Source: JAGNLA01 sp964472265
GTDB lineage: Bacteria > Caldisericota > Caldisericia > JAAYUI01
Assembly (NCBI GenBank): GCA_964472265.1
Contig: CAYYJO010000002.1
Span: forward strand, 1 to 64,000
DNA length: 64,000 nucleotides
Reading direction: 5' to 3'
This document shows, piece after piece, positions 26,768 to 35,683 of the stretch (position 1 is the stretch's first letter; every line of letters starts with the position of its first letter). A program made the translations under genes and the position numbers. The notes beneath the pieces were generated by a model, which worked only from the letters and a program-made list of their open reading frames with translations, was not told the DNA's origin and did no database searches.

Positions 26768-27340
26768 TTATCCTATTTCGGCGACGAGCGCCTTGAGTTG
26801 CCTGAAATCATTCTTCATGGCTTCCAGCAGTTCCGGCGAACGCTTGTGAAGGTAGGCAGCCGGATGGTATGTTGGGAAAAACCTAATTCCATCCTTAACT
26901 TCCAGCCTTCCATGAACAGCGGTCATTGAAACCTGCCTGCCAAGAAGAGTGTTTGTTGAAGGCGCACCGAGACAGACTATCACCTTCGGCCGGATCATTG
27001 CAATCTGTGCATCGAGATAAGGCTTGCACGTCTTTATCTCGTCCGGTTGTGGCGTTCTGTTTTGCGGTGGCCTGCATTTTACTATGTTTGTTATAAAAAC
27101 GGTCGGCCTTGAAAGGCCGATCATTGCCATGAGTTTGTCGAGGAGTTGTCCGGCTGCACCAACAAAGGGTTCGCCTTTTTCATCCTCGTTTGCTCCAGGG
27201 CCTTCACCGACAAACATGATGTTTGTATGTGGTGAGCCGACGCCTGGAACTGCATTTGTTCTGGTCACTGAGAGAGGGCATTTTTTACAGGAGCGGATTT
27301 CGCTTGAAATGGTTTCAAGAATCTGCTCCAGTTCACTCAC
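26768..27340 (-). CDS. Type 4 (family 4) uracil-DNA glycosylase
   Basis: This enzyme removes uracil from DNA after cytosine deamination. The 190 residues show the family 4 pattern: CKKCPL, the active-site motif GEGPGANEDEKGEPFVGAAG, TNIVKCRPPQNRTP, a second cysteine region KTCKPYL, and FPTYHPAA near the C-terminus. The four cysteines probably bind an Fe-S cluster. It starts at GTG 27340 behind GGAGGG and overlaps the peptidase gene by 8 bp. Family 4 enzymes are frequent in thermophiles but not limited to them. Confidence 0.95.
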   Translation of the reverse strand: MSELEQILETISSEIRSCKKCPLSVTRTNAVPGVGSPHTNIMFVGEGPGANEDEKGEPFVGAAGQLLDKLMAMIGLSRPTVFITNIVKCRPPQNRTPQPDEIKTCKPYLDAQIAMIRPKVIVCLGAPSTNTLLGRQVSMTAVHGRLEVKDGIRFFPTYHPAAYLHKRSPELLEAMKNDFRQLKALVAEIG

Positions 27341-28556
27341 AGTGGTAACCCTCCAGATCGTTTAAATTCTTGCCGACCAGCGAAACGGCGTAGTCTTCAG
27401 GAATTTCACGTGCCAGATAGTCGTTCATCTGCGACAGGGCAAGTTTTTCAATCCTACCAAGCGTGATGTTCATATCAGGAACCTGGCCAAGAAGCAATCC
27501 AAGCCTGCCACATCTGTCCATTCTTGAGGAGTTGCTCTCAAGGCTGAGCATGGTTGAGCCTTTTATCATGCGCTTTGCCCTGTCCAGCTCCTCAGTTGTG
27601 ATGCCGTTTTTTCTGAAAGCCTGGATTTCCTGCCTGATGATGTCATGGCTTCTTCTGAAGTTTGAAACCTGTGTTCCACCATAGACGCCGATGAGACCAC
27701 CAGAGGAGTTGACTGAAGTCATGGTCGAAATGTTGTAGACAAGGCCTTCTTTTTCCCGCAGTCTCTGGAACAGCCTTGAACTGACCGAACCGGCAAGAAT
27801 GACGTTGAGTACGAGCGATTCCGCTATTGTGTCATCCTGAAGCGATGGGCCAGGCCAGAGGTAGGTGAAGTAAACCTGTTCCGAATCACGATCCATGCAG
27901 AGTTTTCTAGGTGAAAACTCTGGTTTTGGCTGAGAGATTCTTGGAACTCCCGAAAGTGGTTCAACCATGAAGCCGTAACTTTCGACAAGTTTTGCCAGCT
28001 CATTTTCGGTTATTCTGCCACTGGCAGCGATGATAGTTTCATCACTGAGATAATGACTTTTCCAGTATTTCCTTACATTTTCCGGTGAGACGGTCTGGAT
28101 AACTTCCTCAGAACCGAGAACCGATCTTGCCAGAGGATTCTCGCCCCAGGCTGCCTGGAAAGCCCTGACACCCGCGATTTCGTCAGGACTGTCCATGTAT
28201 TCGGCGATTTCGGAGAGGATCACTCCCCTTTCGAGTTCAATTGAGTCGTCATCAAGGTTTGGATTGAAAGCGATGTCAACAATGAGGTCAACAGCAGTCT
28301 TTATGTCGTCAGCCAGAAGCTTTGCAAAGATCGAGGTGTACTCAACCGATGTATAGGCATTCAAGTCTCCGCCTGTTGCATCCATTTCAATGGCGATGTC
28401 ATGGGCTGTCCGCCTCGGCGTGCCTTTGAAAACAAGATGTTCCAGGAAATGGGACAAACCAAACTGACTGCTGTCCTCCGTTATTGCGCCAACAGGGAGG
28501 AACAAGCCACAAGCCACCGAACTTGCGCCCGGTATTGTGTCAACTGTCAACCTCAC
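27333..28556 (-). CDS. M16 family zinc peptidase
   Basis: The 407-residue protein is a processing-peptidase-like M16 enzyme with the inverted zinc motif HFLEH and downstream Glu in ELERGVILSEIAEY, and a second, inactive homologous half (GLVYNISTMTSVNSSGG). Substrate is unknown. It is encoded 10 bp after pnp; pnp next to an M16 peptidase is a recurrent bacterial pair. The GTG start at 28556 gives an N-terminus a little shorter than usual, and the ribosome-binding site (AAGGAT) is 12-13 nt away, so the start is uncertain. Confidence 0.92.
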   Translation of the reverse strand: MRLTVDTIPGASSVACGLFLPVGAITEDSSQFGLSHFLEHLVFKGTPRRTAHDIAIEMDATGGDLNAYTSVEYTSIFAKLLADDIKTAVDLIVDIAFNPNLDDDSIELERGVILSEIAEYMDSPDEIAGVRAFQAAWGENPLARSVLGSEEVIQTVSPENVRKYWKSHYLSDETIIAASGRITENELAKLVESYGFMVEPLSGVPRISQPKPEFSPRKLCMDRDSEQVYFTYLWPGPSLQDDTIAESLVLNVILAGSVSSRLFQRLREKEGLVYNISTMTSVNSSGGLIGVYGGTQVSNFRRSHDIIRQEIQAFRKNGITTEELDRAKRMIKGSTMLSLESNSSRMDRCGRLGLLLGQVPDMNITLGRIEKLALSQMNDYLAREIPEDYAVSLVGKNLNDLEGYHCE

Positions 28557-28566
28557 TTGGTTTTTC

Positions 28567-30699
28567 TTATCCTTTTGGCGGTCTGCTTGAATCGATGAGA
28601 CCTTTGCGAGTGAGTGAGATTCTGCCTGTTTCGTCGATTTTCTTGACCTTGACCATTATTTCCTGGCCGATTTTCAGTTCGTCTTCGACCTTTGCAACAC
28701 GGTGGTCAGCCATTTCCGAAATATGGAGAAGGCCTTCCTTGCCACCCTTGCCAATGTCAACGAATGCACCGAAATCTCTCATGCTGGTTACTCTGCCAAG
28801 ATAGATTTTCCCAACCTGTGCATCCTCGGTGATTTCGAGGATTGCATCCCTGGCCTTGTTGCCGTGTTCCACTGTCGGTGCCGTAATGAAGACTCTGCCG
28901 TCCTGTTCGATGTCGATCTTGCAGCCTGTGTCTTCAACGATTTTTTTGATCACTTTTCCACCCGGGCCAATGATTTCCCTGATCTTTTCGGTGTCAATGA
29001 CAACCGTGATGACCCTTGGTGCATTTGGTGAAAGCTCTGGCCTTGGTTCCGGGATAACTTGTTTCATCTGGCCAAGGATGTTGAGTCTTGCTTCTTTTGC
29101 CTGAGCGAGAGCTTTTTTCACGATTTCCATCGACAAACCCTTGATCTTGATGTCCATCTGGAGACCGGTGATGCCCTTTTCAGTGCCGGCAACCTTGAAA
29201 TCCATGTCACCCATTGCGTCTTCAACACCCTGGATGTCGGTCAGAATCTGGAACTGGTCGTCTTTTGTTATGAGTCCCATTGCAATGCCTGCAGCCGGTG
29301 CCTTGATTGGTACGCCTGCATCCATGAGGGCAAGCGAAGAGCCACAAACTGAAGCCATTGATGAGGAGCCGTTGCTTTCAAGCACTTCCGAGAAGACCTG
29401 GATTGAATATGGGAAGTCCTCTTCGCCTGGAACAAGCTTCTGGAGCGATCTTTCAGCAAGGAAACCGTGACCGATGTCACGTCTGCTCGGGCCTCTCTGT
29501 GGCCTGCATTCACCGACGCTGAAGGGTGGGAAATTGTAATAATGCATGTAATGCTTTACTTCTTCCTCGTAGAGACCTTCGACCAGCTGGCCTTCATCCT
29601 TTGCGCCAAGAACGGCAACTGACAAAACCATTGTCTGTCCGCGTGAGAACAGGCCTGAGCCGTGCGTCTGCGGTAGAGTGCCGACTTCCATGTTGATCGG
29701 TCGGATTTCAGTTGTTTTCCTGCCATCGGGTCTGAGACCCTTTACAACGATCCTGTCCCTTATGAACTCTTTGATTACTTTATCAAAGCATTCACCGAAC
29801 TGGCCAATCAATTCAGGCCATTTCTCGGCAACGACCTTCTTGAGTTCAGCTGCAAAATCGTCTGTTGCGTTTTCACGCTGACCCTTGTTGGGGTTGAAAA
29901 GAAGATCATCGCCCTTTGAGAAGACTTCGTCATGTACAAACTGCTTGAGTTCAGGATTGATGTCAATCGGTGGGACTGCGATCTTTTCCTTGTTGATTTT
30001 CGCTGCAAGCTCCTTCTGAGCCTGGATTACGTCTGCCATTGACTTTTTGGCAAGCTCCATTGCTCCAAGGATGATCTCTTCTGAAACTTCATTGGCGCCC
30101 GATTCAACCATCATGATTGAATTTTCGGTACCGGCAATGATGATTTCGAGATCAAGATTTTCGAGTTCGGAAGTCGATGGATTAACGATGTATCCGCCAT
30201 CCTTGTAACCGATTCTGACTGCGGCAATTGGGCCATCAAAAGGGATTTCCGAGACTGTGAGTGCGCAGGATGCCCCGATGATTCCGAGGAGATCAGATGC
30301 GTGCTCCATGTCTGATGAGAGTGTGTTGACTATGATCTGAACTTCTCGCCTCATGTGCTTTGGGAAAAGCGGACGAAGTGGTCTGTCGATCATTCTCGAA
30401 CGAAGAATTTCCTGCTCCGATGGTCTACCGCCACGCTTGAAAAAACCACCAGGGATTTTTCCTGCAGCGTAAAGTTTTTCTGTGTAGTCGACCGTGAGCG
30501 GGAAGAAGTCAATGTTCTCTTTTTCAGATTTTGCTATTACAGCTGTTGCAAGAACGATTGTTCCGCCCATCTGCACAAGGCAGGAGCCGGATGCCTGCTG
30601 GGCAACCTTTCCAACCGTAATTTTGATGTCTTCGTCGGCAATCTTTGCCGTTGCGATGTGACAATCCCTGTTCAGCTGTTTTGTGAGTTCGATTTCCAT
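28567..30699 (-). CDS. pnp: Polynucleotide phosphorylase
   Basis: PNPase degrades RNA 3'-5' by phosphorolysis as a trimer. The 710-residue protein is full length. It has two RNase PH-like domains (GGFFKRGGRPSEQEILRSRM; NFPPFSVGECRPQRGPSRRD), a KH domain (IREIIGPGGKVIKKIVEDTG) and an S1 domain (GKIYLGRVTSMRDFGAFVDI) near the C-terminus. The ATG overlaps the rpsO stop by one base, the classic rpsO-pnp order. Together with RNase J in the same operon it forms the RNA decay core. Confidence 0.98.
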   Translation of the reverse strand: MEIELTKQLNRDCHIATAKIADEDIKITVGKVAQQASGSCLVQMGGTIVLATAVIAKSEKENIDFFPLTVDYTEKLYAAGKIPGGFFKRGGRPSEQEILRSRMIDRPLRPLFPKHMRREVQIIVNTLSSDMEHASDLLGIIGASCALTVSEIPFDGPIAAVRIGYKDGGYIVNPSTSELENLDLEIIIAGTENSIMMVESGANEVSEEIILGAMELAKKSMADVIQAQKELAAKINKEKIAVPPIDINPELKQFVHDEVFSKGDDLLFNPNKGQRENATDDFAAELKKVVAEKWPELIGQFGECFDKVIKEFIRDRIVVKGLRPDGRKTTEIRPINMEVGTLPQTHGSGLFSRGQTMVLSVAVLGAKDEGQLVEGLYEEEVKHYMHYYNFPPFSVGECRPQRGPSRRDIGHGFLAERSLQKLVPGEEDFPYSIQVFSEVLESNGSSSMASVCGSSLALMDAGVPIKAPAAGIAMGLITKDDQFQILTDIQGVEDAMGDMDFKVAGTEKGITGLQMDIKIKGLSMEIVKKALAQAKEARLNILGQMKQVIPEPRPELSPNAPRVITVVIDTEKIREIIGPGGKVIKKIVEDTGCKIDIEQDGRVFITAPTVEHGNKARDAILEITEDAQVGKIYLGRVTSMRDFGAFVDIGKGGKEGLLHISEMADHRVAKVEDELKIGQEIMVKVKKIDETGRISLTRKGLIDSSRPPKG

Positions 30700-30965
30700 T
30701 ACTTGCGCAGACCCAGTGATTCAATCAATTTGATATATCTCTTCTCGTCAACACCACGAAGATATGCAAGCATTCTGTGGCGCTCGCCGACGAGTCTTAG
30801 AAGACCAAGCCTGCTGATGAAATCGTGTTTGTTTTCAAGCAGATGTTTGGAGAGACTGTTGATTCTCTCGGTCAAAAGGGCAATCTGTACTTCCGGTGAG
30901 CCTGTGTCACCTGGATGAGTTTTGTACTTTTCAATGATTTCCCGCTTTCTGTCGTTAGTAAGCAT
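30699..30965 (-). CDS. rpsO: Ribosomal protein S15
   Basis: The 88-residue protein has the usual S15 length and signature ([23 protein letters not shown]-like [28 protein letters not shown]). It binds the 16S rRNA central domain. AGGAGG lies 5-6 nt before the ATG. It is the first gene of the nine-gene operon ending with nadE. Confidence 0.98.
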   Translation of the reverse strand: MLTNDRKREIIEKYKTHPGDTGSPEVQIALLTERINSLSKHLLENKHDFISRLGLLRLVGERHRMLAYLRGVDEKRYIKLIESLGLRK

Positions 30966-31068
30966 GTTTCCTCCTGTGTTTTCCTAAAGCCTAGCCACCG
31001 TCGCGGAGTCGAATGACAAAGCCTTGGTCGATTAATGTTAACACCTTTGAAATCCCATGCGATAAAAC
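30966..31068 (-). other. Upstream region of rpsO, candidate S15 leader
   Basis: This non-coding stretch between divergent rpsO and the HAD gene must carry the rpsO promoter and leader. On the minus strand it contains a GC-rich patch near 30992-31010 and the ribosome-binding site just before rpsO. S15 often represses its own leader in other bacteria, but I could not draw a convincing conserved fold, nor find a clear -35/-10 pair here. Confidence 0.35.
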
Positions 31069-31097
31069 TTGACTTAAGCCGGAATGATTGATAATCT
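31069..31097 (+). promoter_or_regulatory. Promoter of the HAD-mnmA operon, leaderless type
   Basis: TTGACT (31069-31074) and TAATCT (31092-31097) are 17 bp apart. Six nucleotides separate the -10 box from a GTG at 31104, so transcription should begin at or within a base or two of the start codon. Confidence 0.7.
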
Positions 31098-31103
31098 GAA
31101 TGC

Positions 31104-31832
31104 GTGGGAACGCTGAAAATGCCAGTGAAGGCAGTTTTATTTGACTTCTGGAACACGCTTGTCTACGACATGCCTGAACTCGAATCCAAACGCGGTTCCG
31201 AAAGGTGTGAAAGAATATTCAAACTTCTCCAGGGCAGCGGAGTGGAGACAAGCCTTGCCCAGGTGATGTTCGCTTACAATGGAGCTGGCAAGATTATAGC
31301 AGACAGGGCAAAGTCCAACAAAGCAATAACAATTCGTGAACAGGTAAGGGTAATGCTTGAAATATTGCGAATCAATCCACTTGATATAAACATCGACATG
31401 CTTGATGATGCCTACAGCCGACCGTTAACAACCGTACTCAGTCCGGTGGTAGCCGGCGCTCAACCATTGATCGAGAGACTATCAAGAAAATACAGACTCG
31501 GCCTTATCAGCAACACAGAACGAACATCTGGCCACTATCTCCAGATAGCCTATCAGGAGATTTTGAAACGATTCTCTTTCTGTTTTTTTTCGGATGAAAG
31601 ACGCATCAGAAAACCTGATCGGGAAGTATTCATGATAACGGCAACAGAACTGGGCGTGGACCCCTCGGAGTGCGTCATGATAGGCGATTCAATCGAAAAT
31701 GACTGTAAACCAGCAATCGATTGCGGAATGAAAGCCATTCACTTTTCAGACCCAGCAACCGGAAAACACGATTATTTCTACCCACAAATCAAGAGTCTCA
31801 CAGAAATTCCGAGGGCTCTGGAAAAGGTTTAA
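31104..31832 (+). CDS. HAD superfamily hydrolase
   Basis: The 242-residue protein has HAD motif I as FDFWNTL, motif II in GLISNTE, the Lys region in RIRKPDREVF and motif III in MIGDSIENDCKPA. Motif I has Trp instead of the second Asp of phosphatases, as in haloacid-dehalogenase-like branches, so the reaction cannot be predicted. It starts at GTG 31104 if the message is leaderless; an ATG at 31119 is the alternative. The stop directly abuts the mnmA ATG, so the two are co-transcribed. Confidence 0.87.
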   Translation: MGTLKMPVKAVLFDFWNTLVYDMPELESKRGSERCERIFKLLQGSGVETSLAQVMFAYNGAGKIIADRAKSNKAITIREQVRVMLEILRINPLDINIDMLDDAYSRPLTTVLSPVVAGAQPLIERLSRKYRLGLISNTERTSGHYLQIAYQEILKRFSFCFFSDERRIRKPDREVFMITATELGVDPSECVMIGDSIENDCKPAIDCGMKAIHFSDPATGKHDYFYPQIKSLTEIPRALEKV

Positions 31833-32801
31833 ATGAAAAAGGCGCTTGTCGGAATGTCAGGGGGCGTTGATTCAACCGTTGCCGTACTGATGCTAAAAGA
31901 TCGAGGTTTTGAGGTTCATGGTGGAACACTCCCAATATGCGGTAGGTCAATTGCCAACCCAATAGAGATCATCTGCAACCAAATCGGGATTCCTTACCAC
32001 TTTATTGAAATCGGTTCGCTGTTTGGAGACAGGGTGATTGATTACGTCAAACAGTCCTTACGTGAAAACCTGACCCCAAATCCGTGCGTTTTGTGTAACA
32101 TGCATGTCAAATTCCCCGGACTTTGGAAATTCGCAAAATCGGAGGGGTTTGACGCTATTTCGACTGGTCACTACGCAAACACAGGCCAGTTCAAGGGTCA
32201 TACGGTTCCAGTCAAAGGCAAGGACGAAAAAAAAGACCAGAGCTATGTTTTGTGCAGGGTACCAGAAGAAATACTTGAAACGACAATATTCCCGCTTGGC
32301 AACATGACACGTCGCGAAACAGAAGAAATGGGGCAAGGCTTGCCAGTTCTGCCACCAAGTCAGGATGCATGCTTTGTTTCCGGCAAGAATTCGGACTGGA
32401 TTTCAAAGATGGTCGGTTTTGGAGAACCTGGTGAAATATACGACACACAGGGCAATAAATTAGGTAAACACATAGGTTTGAGAGCTTACACCATCGGACA
32501 GCGTGAAGGCATCAAACTAAACAATGGCCCGTGGTATGTTGTCAAAAAAGACTGGCAGGAAAATACCCTTGTCGTTGGACACAAGGATTCGGTGATGGTC
32601 ACAGAATTTGATGTTACAGACTTGAAACTCATTCCAGAAGATGATCTCTCGGTTGTCGTCAGATACCACTCGAAAGCAATTTCTTGCACAATAAAAGATA
32701 ACAAAGTAATCTTGACAGAGACAGCCTTTGCACCGACCCCAGGACAGTTTGCCGTTTTTTATGCAGGTGACTACGTAGCCGGTTCAGCTGTAATTGCCTA
32801 A
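31833..32801 (+). CDS. mnmA: tRNA-specific 2-thiouridylase MnmA
   Basis: MnmA thiolates U34 of tRNA-Lys, -Glu and -Gln. The 322-residue protein is shorter than the usual 350-370 but keeps the essential parts. These are the PP-loop MSGGVDSTVAV, first catalytic Cys in TPNPCVLCN, TGHYA, DQSYVL, second catalytic Cys in SQDACFV, and the C-terminal beta-barrel (GLRAYTIGQREGI; FAPTPGQFAVFY). The shortening falls in the segment after the PP-loop and the spacer before DQSYVL. AAAAGG precedes the ATG. Confidence 0.93.
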   Translation: MKKALVGMSGGVDSTVAVLMLKDRGFEVHGGTLPICGRSIANPIEIICNQIGIPYHFIEIGSLFGDRVIDYVKQSLRENLTPNPCVLCNMHVKFPGLWKFAKSEGFDAISTGHYANTGQFKGHTVPVKGKDEKKDQSYVLCRVPEEILETTIFPLGNMTRRETEEMGQGLPVLPPSQDACFVSGKNSDWISKMVGFGEPGEIYDTQGNKLGKHIGLRAYTIGQREGIKLNNGPWYVVKKDWQENTLVVGHKDSVMVTEFDVTDLKLIPEDDLSVVVRYHSKAISCTIKDNKVILTETAFAPTPGQFAVFYAGDYVAGSAVIA

Positions 32802-32820
32802 CTTGTTAACAAATAAAAAA

Positions 32821-32855
32821 CCACACGGCGACTTCGTTAGAAGTCCACCGTGTGG
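32821..32855 (-). terminator. Intrinsic terminator of the subtilase gene
   Basis: The stem pairs CCACACGG (32821-32828) with CCGTGTGG (32848-32855), extended by GACTTC/GAAGTC around a 4-nt loop. On the minus strand it is followed at once by six T, so it mainly stops subtilase transcripts. It also lies 20 bp after mnmA, but the plus-strand side lacks an adjacent T run. Confidence 0.88.
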
Positions 32856-32888
32856 CCTATGAATGTCACATTTTTGCTTGAACAAAGC

Positions 32889-34271
32889 TCACGGGGTCGG
32901 TGACCACCTTACCGCTGTCGAGGCATCGAGCAAGCCATTGCCGAAATAATTGTCAAAGCCTTTGGTGCCAAGATCCCTAGCAGTAGACAGGAGAGCCTTC
33001 GTTACCTGATCCCTCGTGTATGTCGGGTGGAGTGACCAAACCAGTGCAGCAGCGCCGGCCACATGAGGAGCAGCCATTGATGTGCCAGAGAAAGACTGGA
33101 ACGAGAAACTGGAGACATTCTGATAGCCTGCCAGTGTTTGCTGGACAATGTACTGTCCTGGGGCAACGATGTCCAGAGCTGATCCGTAGTTTGAGAAGCT
33201 GCATCTGTTTCCGTTGAAGTCAATTGCACCAACAGCGATGCATTCTGTGCTGTATGCTGCAGGATATGAGAGTGATGAACCATTGTTGCCTGCCGCACAG
33301 ACAATGACAACACCTTTGCCGTAAGCGTACTTTATGGCATTGTACATCGTTGAGTCGCTACCGCTCGAACCAAGGCTCATATTGATGACTTTTGCGCCCT
33401 TGTCAGCTGCCCAATAAATTCCGTTGGCAACCGATGCCGATGAGCCGCTTCCGTTTGCGCTGAGAACCTTGATCGGCAGAATCGTTGCTTTGTAGGCGAT
33501 TCCGGCACAACCGAAAGGAATTGCAGAGTTTGTTGACTGTGCAATTGTTCCGCAGACGTGGGTGCCGTGATAGTGATCGTCGTTGGCATGGCTTGTACTT
33601 GGCGAGACCGTGAAGTCTTTTGCGTTTGCCGTATCGAAGGAGGTTTCTGCAAGATCGGTGGCTTTCTTGTAAGTGACTGTAGTCGTTCCCTTCTTTGTTG
33701 TGTAATCTTCGTAGGCAACTCCGGTATCAAGGATTGCAACCTTGACACCCTCACCTGGATATCTGCCTGCGGTTGCGCCTGTCGGTTTGAACAAATCCCA
33801 GGCCAATTCTGCTTTTATACCATAGAGTGAAGCTGCTGAAATGTAGTTTGAAGCCTGTCCTTTGAACATTTTCCCTGTTGCAAAGAAGTTCCATTGAGTA
33901 GTCGCATAGTTGGTGTCATTGGGTACAAAGCTTGACTCAAAAACATGGTTTGGTTCTGCGTAGCTGACACCTTCCTCTTTGCTGACCTTGTCCATCAAAT
34001 CTTCCAGAGTGTTATCACCACTGAACTCTACCACTTCGAAACTGCCCATGTATCCTCTCTCAAGAGGGGCAAGGCTATACTTTTGCAAGATAACAGGTGA
34101 ATAAGTTTCCATGTCAGCGTCACTGTTGTAGCCAATAACCAATTGGTTCGGTACAACATCATTCTCAAGAGCAACGGCTCGATTAACCTTTGGGCCAGCG
34201 TTTGACGGCGTGAACCCGATAATCGAGACGGCAACAAAAAGAATTGTTAAATACAGACAAAATTTTTTCAT
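32889..34271 (-). CDS. Secreted subtilisin-like serine peptidase (S8)
   Basis: The 460-residue preproprotein has a Sec signal peptide (about residues 1-25) and an I9-like propeptide (about 40-115). The S8 catalytic domain follows with Asp in VAILDTGVAYED, His in HYHGTHVCGTIAQ, oxyanion Asn in CAAGNNGSS and Ser in FSGTSMAAPHVAGA. It has no C-terminal anchor, so it is probably released as an active protease. AAAGGAG lies 6 nt before the ATG. It has its own promoter and terminator and hence is a single-gene unit. Confidence 0.96.
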   Translation of the reverse strand: MKKFCLYLTILFVAVSIIGFTPSNAGPKVNRAVALENDVVPNQLVIGYNSDADMETYSPVILQKYSLAPLERGYMGSFEVVEFSGDNTLEDLMDKVSKEEGVSYAEPNHVFESSFVPNDTNYATTQWNFFATGKMFKGQASNYISAASLYGIKAELAWDLFKPTGATAGRYPGEGVKVAILDTGVAYEDYTTKKGTTTVTYKKATDLAETSFDTANAKDFTVSPSTSHANDDHYHGTHVCGTIAQSTNSAIPFGCAGIAYKATILPIKVLSANGSGSSASVANGIYWAADKGAKVINMSLGSSGSDSTMYNAIKYAYGKGVVIVCAAGNNGSSLSYPAAYSTECIAVGAIDFNGNRCSFSNYGSALDIVAPGQYIVQQTLAGYQNVSSFSFQSFSGTSMAAPHVAGAAALVWSLHPTYTRDQVTKALLSTARDLGTKGFDNYFGNGLLDASTAVRWSPTP

Positions 34272-34532
34272 TGCAGACTCCTTTCGTGCAATATTTTTTA
34301 TGGATCTGTATTACTGTTTTTCGTTTTCATGTCAATAGCTAACCATTTAAATCCAAATTCATATTTTTATAATTGTAAATCGGTTATCTGTTTTGATTAC
34401 AGTATTTATTGATAATTTGTAAATTAGAATAGTTAATATAAATTTAGGCTTTTGAATCAGTTGCAATAAATTTGTTATTTCAATTGAGAGCGTTGATTAT
34501 CGTATGTAATGTCCAAGAAACAGCCTTTATTG
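34272..34532. other. AT-rich intergenic region
   Basis: This 261-bp stretch, the longest gene-free run in the window, is much richer in A and T than its surroundings. It contains the subtilase promoter at its left end. I see no tRNA, terminator or conserved ORF in the rest. The preceding minus-strand propeller gene has no recognisable terminator in it. Confidence 0.6.
34308..34335 (-). promoter_or_regulatory. Subtilase promoter
   Basis: On the minus strand TTGACA (34335-34330) and TAATAC (34313-34308) are 16 bp apart, with an expected leader of about 30 nt that carries AAAGGAG before the ATG at 34271. Confidence 0.6.
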
Positions 34533-35642
34533 CTAGAACGATTCGTCAATGTAGCAATCGACGCCCATATCTGCAACGATTATTCGATTGGCCTGAAATT
34601 TTATCTTCCTGAAAAAACGTGGATTATGGAAATCATGAAAGAAGATCTCGTAATCCTTGTTCTGTTTACCTGTTATTGGATCAATTTTTATCAACAACTG
34701 AGTCCCTGGACAGGGGCAGACCACGTTAAAAACTGAATTTTCGGAGATTAATGGCGTGTCTCCGAGTTTACTCAAAGACCATTGAAAAATCCAGTTTTCG
34801 CAGCCAAAGGCATCAAGCTTGTGGCTCCACTCACTGACTTTTGATGCGATGCACAACAGATTTCTTGAGATTCCTAGCTCGACGATTTCAGTGTTGTACT
34901 CCATCGAGAAAATCTCCTTGCCTGTGTTTGCATCGAGGCAAATCGCCCTTGTGGAAGGATCATTTTCAGTTGGTCTTGTGGAGAGCATTGCAATACCTTT
35001 TTGTATCCCGTAACACCACATTCCCGAATCAGGTATTTTGTAATCCCATAGAGAAATCCCAGTGTGCGGGTCGATAAGGGAAAGGGAATCCATCTTGATC
35101 AGCACGCATCCGGCATAGATTCTCCCAAGGATATAGGAAGATTCAAATTTTGACAGCATTCTACCGGTTTTATGCTCGAACACCATGACGCCTTTGTCAA
35201 CATTAACAACAAGAAGATTATCTTTTACTTCGACCCAGACCCAGTTTGCTTTGATCGGGTCAGTGAATTCGTAATTCCAAATCTGCCTGAGGCTCAAATC
35301 TGTACAAACCAGGGTATAATGTGATTCTGATTCATTCGTAACATAAAAAAACCTGTCATCGCAAGCTTGAATTGAATCTGGCAAAACGTTTGGCTCCATC
35401 GATAACAGCTCAGTATCCAGTTGCTCACCCGAACAATATCCGAATTTTCCAAGCTTCAGCGTTTCTTTGGTTTGATCCCTGTAAACGACAATAACGGTGT
35501 TGGATGTATAATGAACGCTGGAAGCTAAATAATCAGTTTTGTAATTGTTGTGCCAGAGCGTTTTCAAACCGGTAGCGTTTGCAGGTGATACCAATGATAA
35601 CAAACTTGCCATGCACATCACGCCCGAAATCAGCTTCTTCAC
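34533..35642 (-). CDS. Exported beta-propeller-like protein of unknown function
   Basis: The 369-residue product starts with a signal peptide (residues 1-23, ending ANA). The rest looks like a PQQ/quinoprotein-type propeller, with repeated blocks such as LLVVNVDKGVMVFEHKTGRM and SLIDPHTGISLWDYKIPDSG. It lacks the Ig-like and stalk domains of the larger propeller protein at 16.4 kb. It begins at GTG 35642, 7 nt after a -10 box. I do not recognise a specific family. Neighbours are the subtilase downstream and the repeat protein upstream, all on the same strand but with separate promoters. Confidence 0.72.
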   Translation of the reverse strand: MKKLISGVMCMASLLSLVSPANATGLKTLWHNNYKTDYLASSVHYTSNTVIVVYRDQTKETLKLGKFGYCSGEQLDTELLSMEPNVLPDSIQACDDRFFYVTNESESHYTLVCTDLSLRQIWNYEFTDPIKANWVWVEVKDNLLVVNVDKGVMVFEHKTGRMLSKFESSYILGRIYAGCVLIKMDSLSLIDPHTGISLWDYKIPDSGMWCYGIQKGIAMLSTRPTENDPSTRAICLDANTGKEIFSMEYNTEIVELGISRNLLCIASKVSEWSHKLDAFGCENWIFQWSLSKLGDTPLISENSVFNVVCPCPGTQLLIKIDPITGKQNKDYEIFFHDFHNPRFFRKIKFQANRIIVADMGVDCYIDESF

Positions 35643-35649
35643 ATATCAA

Positions 35650-35678
35650 CCATTACAGCAAAATGGTTTAAATATCAA
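35650..35678 (-). promoter_or_regulatory. Candidate leaderless promoter of the secreted propeller gene
   Basis: On the minus strand TTGATA (35678-35673) and TAATGG (35655-35650) are 17 bp apart, 7 nt before GTG 35642. No Shine-Dalgarno sequence exists. The -10 box is weak at its last position. Confidence 0.5.
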
Positions 35679-35683
35679 TAGAA

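Noticed and set aside
32821..32855. Hairpin as a terminator for mnmA on the plus strand
   Set aside because: There is no T run directly after the stem on that strand; the six T lie on the minus side, so it mainly serves the subtilase gene.
34509..34736. 75-codon frame on the plus strand opposite the propeller gene
   Set aside because: It lies mostly antisense to a gene with a signal peptide and repeats, and lacks a ribosome-binding site or promoter of its own.
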